The notes beneath the pieces were generated by a model. It made no database searches, was not told the origin of the DNA, and worked only from the letters and a program-made list of their open reading frames with translations. Shown here one piece after another: positions 27,901 through 36,114 of a stretch of 64,000 bases of DNA. This DNA is from Flexithrix dorotheae DSM 6795 (GTDB lineage Bacteria > Bacteroidota > Bacteroidia > Cytophagales > Flammeovirgaceae), in contig NZ_KB903430.1 of assembly GCF_000379765.1 (NCBI RefSeq), positions 158,945 through 222,944 on the forward strand. The letters are read 5' to 3'. Positions within the stretch are counted from its first letter, which is position 1. Each line of letters starts with the position of its first letter. The translations under genes were made by a program, and so were the position numbers.

Positions 27901-28186
27901 GTGTCTCATATCCGATAAAACTAAACTGAAGGGTGGCTCCTTCGGGTGCTTCCATTACGAATTCCCCATCCAGATTGGTGGTGGTACCACTTGATGTCCC
28001 CTTTATTAATATACTTACACCAGGTAAAGGTTCCGCATTATCCGCAGAGGTAACTGTACCACTTATCTTCTGTTGCTTGCCATCTGGTGGAGTTTTCAAT
28101 TGAGGGGGAGCTGCGTAGATTAAATGAGTTGTGACCATTGTTACGCAAAGTACCATGATCAACTTTAGAGTTGCTTTCATTTTCAT
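24944..28186 (-). CDS. susC: SusC/RagA-family TonB-dependent outer-membrane transporter
   Basis: About 1080 residues. ATG 28,186 (MKMKATLKLIM) is chosen; the longer frame begins with a TTG at 28,195. After the signal peptide comes a carboxypeptidase-regulatory-like domain (GTVTSADNAEPLPGVSILIK). A TonB-box-like EEVVVVGYGTQKK, the plug with VLKDAAAAIYGTRAAGGVIL, and a long beta-barrel ending in FGLEVTF follow. This is the pump that imports glycan fragments with SusD. It is the first gene after the regulator, across a 391-bp gap that should hold the operon promoter. Confidence 0.95.
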   Translation of the reverse strand: MKMKATLKLIMVLCVTMVTTHLIYAAPPQLKTPPDGKQQKISGTVTSADNAEPLPGVSILIKGTSSGTTTNLDGEFVMEAPEGATLQFSFIGYETHEVLVGAQSVINVALETDMEQLEEVVVVGYGTQKKATLTGSVVQVKGDDIIKSKPTSSAALALQGEVPGLVVTRTSSRPGQEGLDIKIRGDISVNGVSPLVVLDGLIVPEWQLSTINPNDIENISVLKDAAAAIYGTRAAGGVILVTTKKGKQGSVKVDYSGQYQINYANDFPVANLNEWAQLWLEAGDNDGITYQDANGDFVDAASNYRFFTRDELVSIIDGTMPMAPESYFWLGKDHRFADVNQYDAVYGTTASQRHNLALSGGNEKVTYRTSFGYNDERSPIEFVYDGAKRFNFRTNLGYDISDALRAEFNVSYDDRLIDGPTQGVGEGVQDMYLFPLYNPQGQYYDIFGANNMLAKLDEGGRTKTSDRVLRLGGKITLDLDKHVRGLSFSYDINAGLRNTEKKERKTSVTMYDWDGNVSYTPTTLLTSYMKIYQTQDFTQMHSLQGNYNFSLGKNNLGFTLGATAQQDDLTRSFMSRSNMASDDLDDLNTGDVTTQKNAGKEGDFQTGSWTVGLISYLGRFNYDYDGIYLFEALARRDGSSQLHPDYRWKNFFGGSVGVRISEMGFMKGGLFNNLKLRASYGETGSVTGIGAYDYISNMGAGSTIFGASPSLANTAWISGMTTTDRTWERIATTNFALDFAILNNKLSGTAEYFIRENKGMLVNVTYPQVLGATAPKTNSGDFTTKGWELALNWKDKVGSVAYNVGVMVWDTKSEVTRMEGANAIVRGLNTSIEGKPLNSIYTYVTDGILSTEEEVLAYYNAHGFESENDQNNMKSGTILPPYRSPNRLVPGTVKRVDVNGDGIINEDDLVYFGDANPHYSLGVRLGAQWKGFDFSAFFQGVANQNVLRTGGLAFPFSRWWMNQNSAFLGNTWTESNQGAEWPAIFYNGHRKNWNYGHPNDINVVKASYLRAKILSLGYTLPQELLAKAKIDRVRLSVTANDLFVISNVKDGMDPEMTTSAHQGNTVPYNKSVIFGLEVTF

Positions 28187-28577
28187 GTAATTCAATGTTT
28201 AATTATTTAAAAAATCAATTATTATAAGATTGGCACCCTATAATTTTAAGGGAAGACCAAAGTCTGACCTTTTTCAACTTATTTAGTTGGTTATAAATAA
28301 GTATGCTTTAGCGTTCATTTGAAAGGGAGAGTAGAAACAGTATTTGCCTTTCATTTTGATTTGGGTAATTCTTCAATAGTAATCATTCATCATAGTCTAA
28401 TTTTTTTCATTTTATATTTACTAAAAGGATAAAATCAATTGATCTAAAAATCATTGATGAACAATTATAGGGAGAGCGGCAAAATTGAGGTATAAATTAT
28501 CATCCAACGATGATAAATTATGGTCCATTTTTAAAGCAAACGGCTATAGATGGCAACCAGAGGCTATTTTAGGAATA
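28187..28577. other. Intergenic region upstream of susC
   Basis: This 391-bp gap lies between the regulator stop and the susC start and should hold the promoter and operator of the PUL. I see no full TTTG/TAnnTTTG promoter. A perfect inverted repeat at 28,278-28,301 is the clearest element. No open reading frame of interest is present. Confidence 0.6.
28278..28301. promoter_or_regulatory. Inverted repeat, candidate operator for the hybrid regulator
   Basis: cttattta and taaataag form a perfect 8-bp inverted repeat with an 8-base spacer, 92 bp upstream of the chosen susC start. Hybrid two-component regulators with AraC-type DNA-binding domains often act just upstream of susC, so this is a reasonable but untested operator. 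Confidence 0.4.
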
Positions 28578-31500
28578 TTATTTTTGGCCCTGGGAATATT
28601 CATTTGGAGTAACTCCATACATTTCCCGAAAGGTTTTGCTGAAATAAGCAGTGGAATTAAAGCCCGATTTATAAGCAATTTCCTTAATCGAAAATTGATT
28701 TTTGGTCAATAAATCGGAAGCATATTTCAATCGGATCGTACGAATAAAATGACTGGGGTTTTGACCAGTAAGTGAATTTATTTTTCTAAAAAACTGAGAG
28801 CGGCTTATGCCTATTTTTTTAAGCAATTGATCAAGGTTAAAATCAGAATCACTGATATTTTCTAAAATTATTTTTGTCGCATTATCAAGAAAAACCTCAT
28901 CCAGGGTATTATTGGTAATTTCACTTGAAGGCGTAATTCCTCCCATTGAAGCAAATTTATCCCGAATCCTTTTTTTCATTTCCAGAAGGTTGTTAATCCG
29001 GGCCATCAATACATTCATATTAAATGGTTTAGGGATATATTCATCCGCACCAGTTTTATAGCCGTCAATTTTATCTTCTTCAAGACTTCTTGCGGTCAGG
29101 AGGATTACCGGGATATGGCAAATCTCTATTTCTGATTTAATCTTCTGACACATTTCAAAACCATCCATTTCCGGCATCATGACATCACTTATGATAATAT
29201 CAGGATAATGCTTTCTCACCATTTTCAGTCCTTCTTTGCCATTTACAGCCTCTTTAATTTTAAACTTGTACCCCAATTCTTTTTTCAGGTGCATTCTCAA
29301 TTCTCTGTTATCTTCTACCAGTAAAATTAATTGTTGCTTTTTGGAAGACTGGTCTGGCTCGGACTCAGCAGAAGGTACGGTCTGGTCTGTTATGGACATG
29401 TCATACTCCACCGATTTGAGCAGGTTTAAGTCAGGCTTGTAATTACTGATATCCAGCTTCCTGATTTTGGAAAGTGAATTTTTAGTTTTTAACTGTAGCG
29501 GCAGGTGAATAATAAAGGTACTGCCCTTCTTAAATTCACTTTCCACCATGATCTCTCCTCCGTGAAGTTCTACAAGGCTTTTGGTAAAATTCAACCCAAT
29601 TCCTGTTCCGGTTTTCGTATTATCGGTATGAAAGAACCTGCTAAAAACATCCTTCAATTGTTCTTTTTTAAAACCCAATCCGGTATCACTAACCCTTATT
29701 TCAATGGCCTCATGAATTGAATTTTTCAGCATAAAACTGGATTTCTTTATTTTGGAAACCGAAATGATTACCCTGCCTCCAGGGTTGGTAAATTTAATCG
29801 CATTGGAGAGCAGGTTGGTCAGAATTTTCTCAAATTTATCGGGATCGAAAACGGTTTCCAATTCCCCTAATGAACTGACAAATTCCAAATGTATGCCTTT
29901 TGTTTTGGCCAGATCATGGAATAACAAACAGGTATCTTTTGTAAATTTTAGAATATCTGCCTTTGAAAGGTTAAGCTGTTCTTTTCCCAAATCCAGTTTT
30001 CTAAAGTCAAGTAATTGGTTTACAAGCATTAAAAGCCTTGAGGCGCTACGCTGTATGGTAAGTGCCGAATCTTTCACTTCTTCAGGATCACTAAACGAAG
30101 CGATCATTTTATTCACGGGATTAAGAATGAGCGTAAGGGGTGTCCTAAACTCATGAGAAACATTAATAAAAAACTGCAGCTTTTGCTGATCCAGTTCATG
30201 TTCTTTTTCCTCCCTCACCAACCTGGTATAGTATTTTATCCCCAACCAGAAAATTAAGGCCAACACAATCACATAAGAAACATAAGCCCACCAGGTCCTC
30301 CATGGTGGAGGTAGAATTTCAATATTGAAAGAAGCGATAGTAGCCTTATCCCAATTTGCGTCTAAAGCCGCCCTGACTTCAAAAGTATAATCACCCGGAG
30401 GAAGGTTGGAATAGTTGGCAATTCTGTTTGTTCCCGCTTCAATATAATTTTCATCCAGCCCAATCATTTTATAGGAATATCTTACCCTATTGGCATTTTG
30501 ATAATGCAAAGCCACAAATTCGATTCCTATATAAGTTTCATCATAATTAAGCTGAAGGTCCTTAGTTTCGGAAATTGAATTTTGCAAAAGCACTCGCTCA
30601 TTGATCTTTTCCCCAACGTTTACGACTTTATTGTTCAGTCTCAACCTGGTAATTTCCAGTAACAAATTATTTTGATCAGTTTCAATTTCTGATGGATTAA
30701 ACAAATTAAATCCATTTATACCCCCGATTAGAATTCTATTATCGGAAGTCCTGCTAATAGATTTACTTTGGAATTCCATTCCCTGTAATCCATCCTGAAT
30801 ATTGAAATTTTTAATTTCTCCCGTTTTAGTATCCAATCGGGCAAGGCCGCTTTTAGTGGTACACCATATAAATCCATCTTTATCCTCAGTAATTCCAAGG
30901 ACTAAATTTCCAGGCAACCCCTCCTTTATCGTATAGGATTGTACCAAATGTAAGTCTTGAGTCAATTGGTGCAGACCAAGATCAGAACCCACCCAAATAT
31001 TTCCCGAATGATCCTCATACACATAATTAATCCGATAGCCCTGCAGGTTTTGCTCATTTATGGTTTTAAAATGAATTTTTTCCGGAATAAAAGCGTCCAG
31101 TTTGGTTAAATCAACCATGCACAAACCAAGTGCAGTACCCACAAATAATCGGTTTTTGGAATCAATAAAGTTTGAAAAAACAAAATTACTCAGGAGACTG
31201 GATGAATCTCCCGAAATGTTTTTGTAACTATAGAATTTTTCTGTCTTGGGGTCATATAAATTCAAACCTGCCGTTTGGGTGCCCAACCACAATCGTTTCA
31301 GGGAATCTTCGGCAGCACACCATACGGTATTTTGTCCGATGGTGTTTGGATTTGAGGTATCATGGAGAAATCTTTTGGAATTGCCAGTTTTGGGGTCAAA
31401 GTTATTCAATCCACCATCCCAGGTACAGACCCAAATAGTATGATCATGGCTTTCTGCTAAGAATAAAATCTTGTCTGAACTTAGTGTAAGGCCGTTATCC

Positions 31501-32750
31501 GGGTCTGAATAAAAATGTTTAAAATCCTTCTGTTTTTCATCAAATAAGTTTAATCCCCCACCATCAGTTCCAATCCAGATATTACCCCGGCTATCTTCCA
31601 GGACAGATTGGGCAATATAATCACTTAAACTATTTGGATTGCCAGGCTGGTGAAAATAATGTCCAAAGGAAGATTTGGATAAAGCAAGTTTACTAATTCC
31701 CTTATTATAAGTGGCAATCCAGAAAGTACCTTCTTTATCCTCCAAGATATTGGAAGCCTGATTATTTGGCAGTGAAAAAGGATCAACAGGATTATGTTCG
31801 ATGTGTTGCACTAAGCCTTTTTCTTTACTAATCAGATATACTCCAAAGCCATCCGTAGCTATCCAGATCAACCCTTTTTTGTCCTGATACATATGGAAAA
31901 TTGGAGTGGGTGTATCTGTATATGACACCGACTCAAACTTATCTTTTGCCCTATCCCAAAGCACGAGCTTTGATAAATCATTTCCAATCAGAAAATCTCC
32001 ATCCTCATCTATGAGCACAGATTTTGGAATATGATCCAGGAAAGAAGAGGAAGGAGAATTAATTTTTATCCTTTCAAAATTATCAGTTTTATGTCGATAT
32101 AAATTAAGGTATTCTCCATTAGTAATAAACCAAATATTATCATTTTCATCCGCAACAATTCCGGTAATATTGTTATTATCTATAGAATGAATATCATTTT
32201 CATTATGATGGTAATTTATGGAATTCATTGTCTGATAGGAATCCTGATCCACAACGGATAATGAGATCTTACTCAATCCATTTCTTGTAGCTATCCAAAG
32301 TCGGTTGGACTTCTCATCGAAGTGTAAATCATTGATAACGTCCCTGGTATTAATCGAATTTGGACGATTATGAAAAAGCTTAACCCGAATAAAACGCTCT
32401 TTTTGTTTCTGGAAAACATTTAAACCATTATCTGTTCCAATCCATAAATTTCCATCACTGTCTTCCTCAATGGCATTTATTCGATTATTGCTTATAGAAT
32501 AAGGATCATCTAATACAGGCCTGTAAATTTCAAAAGAATACCCGTCATATCTATTTAGGCCATCTATCGTTCCGAACCACAAATAGCCCTCTCTATCCTG
32601 GTAAATTTCAACACAAGTACTGCTGGAAAGCCCTTCAAGGGTTGAATAATTCTCAAACTTCAGGTTATCAAATTGAGCAAACAAGTTAATGTTAAAGCAC
32701 AATAAAATCGCAAAAAAAGTTGTAATGCTAACCTGGGGTAAATATTTCAC
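28578..32750 (-). CDS. Hybrid two-component system sensor/regulator
   Basis: A 1390-residue one-protein two-component system. It starts with GTG at 32,750; no ATG precedes the signal peptide. The periplasmic part (about 26-800) is a two-bladed propeller sensor of repeated REGYLWFGTIDGLNRYDGY-type units and then a Y_Y_Y domain. A membrane segment lies near residue 825. The histidine kinase has NVSHEFRTPLTLILNP (His near 863) and TGTGIGLNF (near 1053). The receiver domain has LVEDNRE and ISDVMMPEMDGFEM (Asp near 1187). An AraC-type helix-turn-helix occupies the last 100 residues (IKEIAYKSGFNSTAYFSKTF). It should sense a glycan fragment and switch on the adjacent susC operon. Confidence 0.96.
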   Translation of the reverse strand: MKYLPQVSITTFFAILLCFNINLFAQFDNLKFENYSTLEGLSSSTCVEIYQDREGYLWFGTIDGLNRYDGYSFEIYRPVLDDPYSISNNRINAIEEDSDGNLWIGTDNGLNVFQKQKERFIRVKLFHNRPNSINTRDVINDLHFDEKSNRLWIATRNGLSKISLSVVDQDSYQTMNSINYHHNENDIHSIDNNNITGIVADENDNIWFITNGEYLNLYRHKTDNFERIKINSPSSSFLDHIPKSVLIDEDGDFLIGNDLSKLVLWDRAKDKFESVSYTDTPTPIFHMYQDKKGLIWIATDGFGVYLISKEKGLVQHIEHNPVDPFSLPNNQASNILEDKEGTFWIATYNKGISKLALSKSSFGHYFHQPGNPNSLSDYIAQSVLEDSRGNIWIGTDGGGLNLFDEKQKDFKHFYSDPDNGLTLSSDKILFLAESHDHTIWVCTWDGGLNNFDPKTGNSKRFLHDTSNPNTIGQNTVWCAAEDSLKRLWLGTQTAGLNLYDPKTEKFYSYKNISGDSSSLLSNFVFSNFIDSKNRLFVGTALGLCMVDLTKLDAFIPEKIHFKTINEQNLQGYRINYVYEDHSGNIWVGSDLGLHQLTQDLHLVQSYTIKEGLPGNLVLGITEDKDGFIWCTTKSGLARLDTKTGEIKNFNIQDGLQGMEFQSKSISRTSDNRILIGGINGFNLFNPSEIETDQNNLLLEITRLRLNNKVVNVGEKINERVLLQNSISETKDLQLNYDETYIGIEFVALHYQNANRVRYSYKMIGLDENYIEAGTNRIANYSNLPPGDYTFEVRAALDANWDKATIASFNIEILPPPWRTWWAYVSYVIVLALIFWLGIKYYTRLVREEKEHELDQQKLQFFINVSHEFRTPLTLILNPVNKMIASFSDPEEVKDSALTIQRSASRLLMLVNQLLDFRKLDLGKEQLNLSKADILKFTKDTCLLFHDLAKTKGIHLEFVSSLGELETVFDPDKFEKILTNLLSNAIKFTNPGGRVIISVSKIKKSSFMLKNSIHEAIEIRVSDTGLGFKKEQLKDVFSRFFHTDNTKTGTGIGLNFTKSLVELHGGEIMVESEFKKGSTFIIHLPLQLKTKNSLSKIRKLDISNYKPDLNLLKSVEYDMSITDQTVPSAESEPDQSSKKQQLILLVEDNRELRMHLKKELGYKFKIKEAVNGKEGLKMVRKHYPDIIISDVMMPEMDGFEMCQKIKSEIEICHIPVILLTARSLEEDKIDGYKTGADEYIPKPFNMNVLMARINNLLEMKKRIRDKFASMGGITPSSEITNNTLDEVFLDNATKIILENISDSDFNLDQLLKKIGISRSQFFRKINSLTGQNPSHFIRTIRLKYASDLLTKNQFSIKEIAYKSGFNSTAYFSKTFREMYGVTPNEYSQGQK

Positions 32751-32789
32751 AAAAATGGAAAGTGTTTTTTCAACTTATGATTAATTCTA

Positions 32790-32819
32790 CAAATTTAAAC
32801 ATTCGGGATAATACACAAA
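32790..32819 (-). promoter_or_regulatory. Bacteroidota-type promoter of the hybrid regulator
   Basis: On the minus strand TTTG (32,816-32,819) and TAAATTTG (32,790-32,797) are separated by 18 bases. This matches the TTTG / TAnnTTTG promoter of Bacteroidota and lies about 40 bp before the GTG start. Confidence 0.65.
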
Positions 32820-32970
32820 GATTCGCTTAAAGTTTGGAAATATTGATATTGGAGGAGTTTCTTTTTACTTACTCCAACTATCACAAAACCCTGGAATACT
32901 TAACTAAAAGTAACGCCAGCTTGTAAATGAATTTAGCCTTTATTATTTTGGTAAAGTTATGGAGTGAAGC

Positions 32971-33014
32971 AAAAGGAAAAATTTAGTAATGTCCTCCTGC
33001 CCCACCAGAATTTA
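32971..33014 (-). repeat. Cassette-end repeat copy E (degenerate)
   Basis: The plus-strand text aaaaggaaaaatttagtaat then a C-rich stretch and ccagaattta aligns with the central part of copies B and C. It begins before and overlaps the stop codon of the LysR gene. It lacks the RYYYAAC core seen in A-C. Confidence 0.5.
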
Positions 33015-33908
33015 ACACTCATTTGCTGAAGTAGTTTTTTTAAACTCATCCATAAACTGATTAATTTCATTCAAATTTCTGTTCTTTAACTTATAGGAAT
33101 AAAACAAATTTTGCTCTATTAATTTTGTTGATATAAAGGGTAATTTGATTAGATTCTCTTTTAAATAGTCTTCGCAATATTGCTTTGGAACAATACTAAA
33201 TCCTGAATTATTTTTTAAAGCCTCTACAATGTTTATATAGGATGGCAAAATATATCTTGGGATAATTTTGGCACTTTTATTAAAATTAGTTTCCCAAAAT
33301 TTTTTAATATCTGCCTGATCATTATCGTATACAAACCAGGTTTGTTTTTGCAACCATGCAACAAGTTGAGTTTCTTTTTTTGTGATACCTGCGGGTAAGT
33401 TTATGGAAGGAGAACAGATTAAAACTAATTTTTCGCTTTTGATCTGTGTAAATAAATGGTCATAATTGTTATGTTTTTTAATTCCGACTACTAATTGGAT
33501 TTTATCTTGTTCAAGAGCCTCAACTAGTTCTGCTTCAGTTCCAAAGAGCGTAACTATATACATATCAAAGGAATAAATTTTATTCATTAGCTCTTGATTA
33601 AAAAAATCGGATGTGCATCCAATTGAAATCGCCAAACGAGCTTTTTTTGCCCTTTGCCCTGAATAATATTCCACCTTTTTTAATTGTTCTATAGGATTAC
33701 TGATTTGGGAATATAAAAATTTGCCATATTCAGTAGGTGCTAATTTTCGAGTCGTTCTTTCAAATAGTTTTTTGCCTATATGGCTTTCTAAAGCGGATAA
33801 ATGTTTGCTAACTCCTGGTTGAGTCATATTTAATTTTTCAGAAGCCTCTGTTATGCTTTTACATTCATAAATAGAACTAAAAGTCCTCAACCATTCTAAG
33901 TTAATCAT
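33012..33908 (-). CDS. LysR-family transcriptional regulator
   Basis: A 298-residue LysR-type regulator. The N-terminal winged helix reads LEWLRTFSSIYECKSITEAS and LNMTQPGVSKHLSALESHIG. A type 2 periplasmic-binding-like effector domain follows from about residue 90. It is divergent from the flavodoxin-like oxidoreductase, with only 81 bp between starts, so it very probably controls that gene. The inducer is unknown; for such pairs it is commonly a quinone or other electrophile. A degenerate cassette-end repeat covers its stop codon. Confidence 0.92.
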   Translation of the reverse strand: MINLEWLRTFSSIYECKSITEASEKLNMTQPGVSKHLSALESHIGKKLFERTTRKLAPTEYGKFLYSQISNPIEQLKKVEYYSGQRAKKARLAISIGCTSDFFNQELMNKIYSFDMYIVTLFGTEAELVEALEQDKIQLVVGIKKHNNYDHLFTQIKSEKLVLICSPSINLPAGITKKETQLVAWLQKQTWFVYDNDQADIKKFWETNFNKSAKIIPRYILPSYINIVEALKNNSGFSIVPKQYCEDYLKENLIKLPFISTKLIEQNLFYSYKLKNRNLNEINQFMDEFKKTTSANEC

Positions 33909-33964
33909 AACGAATGTTATTAATTTTCAAACAAAAATAATAAAAATTATCAATCTTGTGATTT

Positions 33965-33972
33965 TATATTTG
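33965..33972 (+). promoter_or_regulatory. -7 element TATATTTG of the oxidoreductase promoter
   Basis: TATATTTG matches the TAnnTTTG element 17 bp before the start codon. No TTTG is seen at the proper -33 distance, so activation by the divergent LysR protein is plausible. Confidence 0.4.
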
Positions 33973-33989
33973 TTGAAAAATAAAAAATT

Positions 33990-34610
33990 ATGACACAAAC
34001 ATTAGTTATTAGTTATACTCCAAGAAATGGTTCTTATACAAAAGTGCTATTTGATGAGTTTGTTAAATTAGCAAAGGGAAGGACAAAAATGAAACACCTG
34101 TCTTTAGTTAAAACACCACCTGATTTACTGTTGGAAGAGAATTTGAATTTAATAATGGAATGGAACAAGGGCAAAAGAGATTTTTCAGAACAAGAACTCT
34201 CTATTTTATCCAATCATCATGATCTAATTCAAGATGTTCTTGAGGCAGACTATTTATTACTGGCTTTTCCTATTTATAACTTCACAATGCCTGCAACAGT
34301 AAAAGCCTGGGTAGATGCGATTGTAGTGAGCGATAAGACTTTTTCATTTAGCCCTGAAACCGGATTTAGCGGTCTTTGTGGTGGAAAAAAAGCGTTATCA
34401 ATTATCGTGAGTGGGTTTGACTACAATAATTCAGGTAATATTAAAGAATACGCTTCCTCCACTATAAAACAAAATTTCGATTTTCTGGGAATTCATTCTG
34501 AACAGGTATCAGCATTTGGAGTTGACCAAAACAGAGACCAAATAGATACAATTTTAGAGAAAGCAAAATATGAAATAAAAACTTTTATTGATAGTTGGTT
34601 TTCCAACTAA
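33990..34610 (+). CDS. FMN-dependent NADH-azoreductase / NAD(P)H-quinone reductase
   Basis: A 206-residue flavodoxin-fold oxidoreductase. The phosphate-binding loop is YTPRNGSYTK at residues 10-19. LLAFPIYNFTMPATVKAWVD is the FMN-contact block characteristic of AzoR/NQO-like enzymes. SIIVSGFDYN is the third FMN loop. It reduces quinones, azo compounds or nitro compounds with NAD(P)H in the cytosol. It is divergent from the LysR gene and is the only gene near the left end of the island on the plus strand apart from HxlR. The natural substrate is not known. Confidence 0.85.
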   Translation: MTQTLVISYTPRNGSYTKVLFDEFVKLAKGRTKMKHLSLVKTPPDLLLEENLNLIMEWNKGKRDFSEQELSILSNHHDLIQDVLEADYLLLAFPIYNFTMPATVKAWVDAIVVSDKTFSFSPETGFSGLCGGKKALSIIVSGFDYNNSGNIKEYASSTIKQNFDFLGIHSEQVSAFGVDQNRDQIDTILEKAKYEIKTFIDSWFSN

Positions 34611-35158
34611 CGATATTGTCAAACGCAGTAGTTCCGAATAGGCTTATCTCGTAAGGGTTTCCGAACAAATAGTTTTGGGATGGAAAATTAAAAAAACCTT
34701 CCCCTACCCTCGGAGTGCCGAACCACTTCCAGAAGGGGAAAATGATTTACAACTTAAAATTTTAATATGTTTAATTATAAAACTCAGCTCATTTTTCAAG
34801 GTAAAAAACAGACTCAAAGTGACTTTCCCCCTTGATGAGGGGGTTAGGAGGAGGAAATTGTATTTTCTCTCTAATTACATTTTTAAAAACCCTACAAGAT
34901 TAGCCGAATAGGAGCTATTGGTGTTTTAAAAAAAGGGAAAGAATTGCTAATCGATTCCTCTAAACCCGGCTTTAAAAATGAATGCTGAATTGGGAAATCA
35001 CTCCGAATAAAAAAGCACTCCTACAAACAAGAAAAAATTGAAATTACACAAAGCTTATTCCGGATCTGACCCCCATTGGGTTCGTTCAACACCGGGGAAA
35101 AATACTTTAGGAACTTCGGGCCTGCATGAATTTAATTCCCTATTATTGCCAGTAGTTT
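34611..35158. other. Gene-poor stretch ending in repeat copy A
   Basis: No convincing gene is present; the 78-codon frame at 34,675-34,911 has low complexity and no family features. A C/G-rich imperfect palindrome lies near 34,820-34,855. The last 137 bp are repeat copy A. Confidence 0.6.
35022..35158 (-). repeat. Cassette-end repeat copy A
   Basis: This copy shares acaaacaagaaaaa, attgaaattacaca, the GTTCAAC core (35,084-35,090) and ggggaaaaat with copies B and C. It ends at the stop codon of the next gene. On the minus strand, GGGAA-TTAAAT and ATTTTTCCC form an imperfect hairpin before GTTGAAC. Confidence 0.7.
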
Positions 35159-35767
35159 TTATTCCTTGAACCGATTGCTTTTCAGTTTTTGATTAGCCTT
35201 ATTTCTTATTTTTTTTGTAATTCCGTTTTCTGAAAACTGCAATATTATTTCCCGGGTTAATTGGTTATGGTCCAGGATATGATTTTGAATTTTTGCACTC
35301 CCATTTTCCATTACTTTTTTAATTAACCCTGTTGATAATCCGTTTTCTATTAATTCCAGACGATAAGATTCAGATAGTTCATCTACAATTCCTCTTTTTT
35401 TAGTTATTCTTGGATCTTCATAAATAGGTAGAACCCGCATTAATTCTTCCAGTTTTTCTACAAGTTCTAACCTTGATTTTGTAACAAAAGTTAAAAATGG
35501 ATTTTCCCAATTTGGGTCACTGTAAAACTCGTAAGTTTTTGAGTTAAAATTTTCTACAAAGTTTAAAACTACTACTTGAAACTCGCCATTCAAATCTCGT
35601 TCAGGTCGCCATTCCACATCAATCAATTTTAATCTCGCATTATTTCGAAGCATCAATAAACTTGAACCTTCAAAATAGTTTTCATAACCTACTATTGGGT
35701 CAATTTCATAAAGTTGATTATAGCATACGTGCCAGCCAGCTTCTATTCTTAGTGGTTGAAGGTTCAT
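35159..35767 (-). CDS. Unknown protein, 202 residues (cassette gene)
   Basis: No family is recognised. The protein has no signal peptide or membrane segment and is rich in charged residues. The N-terminal half looks beta-rich (RIEAGWHVCYNQLYEIDP, DLNGEFQVVVLNFVENF) and the C-terminal half is helical. It is probably cytosolic. It is flanked by repeat copy A at its 3' end and copy B about 200 bp upstream, which marks it as a candidate mobile gene cassette. Immunity-like or toxin-neutralising roles are common for such genes, but nothing in the sequence shows that. Confidence 0.65.
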   Translation of the reverse strand: MNLQPLRIEAGWHVCYNQLYEIDPIVGYENYFEGSSLLMLRNNARLKLIDVEWRPERDLNGEFQVVVLNFVENFNSKTYEFYSDPNWENPFLTFVTKSRLELVEKLEELMRVLPIYEDPRITKKRGIVDELSESYRLELIENGLSTGLIKKVMENGSAKIQNHILDHNQLTREIILQFSENGITKKIRNKANQKLKSNRFKE

Positions 35768-36114
35768 TTATTAATTATCCTGGTTATTCAAATTTCCTCA
35801 CGAATATAATAAAACTTCCCAGACTACCATTTTCCCTATTTCATAGCCGCTGAATCAAACTGGACTTGAAGTTTTGCCTTATACGGCTGGGCAACATTCC
35901 GCTTTTTGATAGAGTTTTTCATTGAGCATTCTAAAGGGGTTGCAAGGGTTTACATTTGAAGGCTACACAAACAAGAAAAAAATTGAAATTACACAGACCT
36001 TTTGCCGGAGTTAAACCCATTAGGTTGGTCCAACACAAGGAAAAATTCAGTAGAATCTCCAGACTTTCCGGAATTTGATTCCTTATAATTTAACCACCGG
36101 CTTTTATTCTTTGA
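35768..36114. other. Gap between cassette genes holding repeat copy B
   Basis: No gene is seen in this 347-bp stretch. Its right half, 35,963-36,114, is repeat copy B. The left half holds no motif I recognise. Confidence 0.6.
35963..36114 (-). repeat. Cassette-end repeat copy B
   Basis: This is the longest match to copy A (shared acacaaacaagaaaaa and attgaaattacaca). Its core is GTCCAAC (36,028-36,034), still within the RYYYAAC consensus. On the minus strand, AAGGAATCAAATTC pairs with GAATTTTTCCTT, leaving a two-base bulge. Confidence 0.72.

Noticed and set aside
28485..28712. 75-codon plus-strand frame at the regulator 3' end
   Set aside because: Most of it is antisense to the AraC domain of the hybrid regulator.
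34675..34911. 78-codon plus-strand frame
   Set aside because: Low-complexity composition, no family features, overlaps a palindromic stretch.
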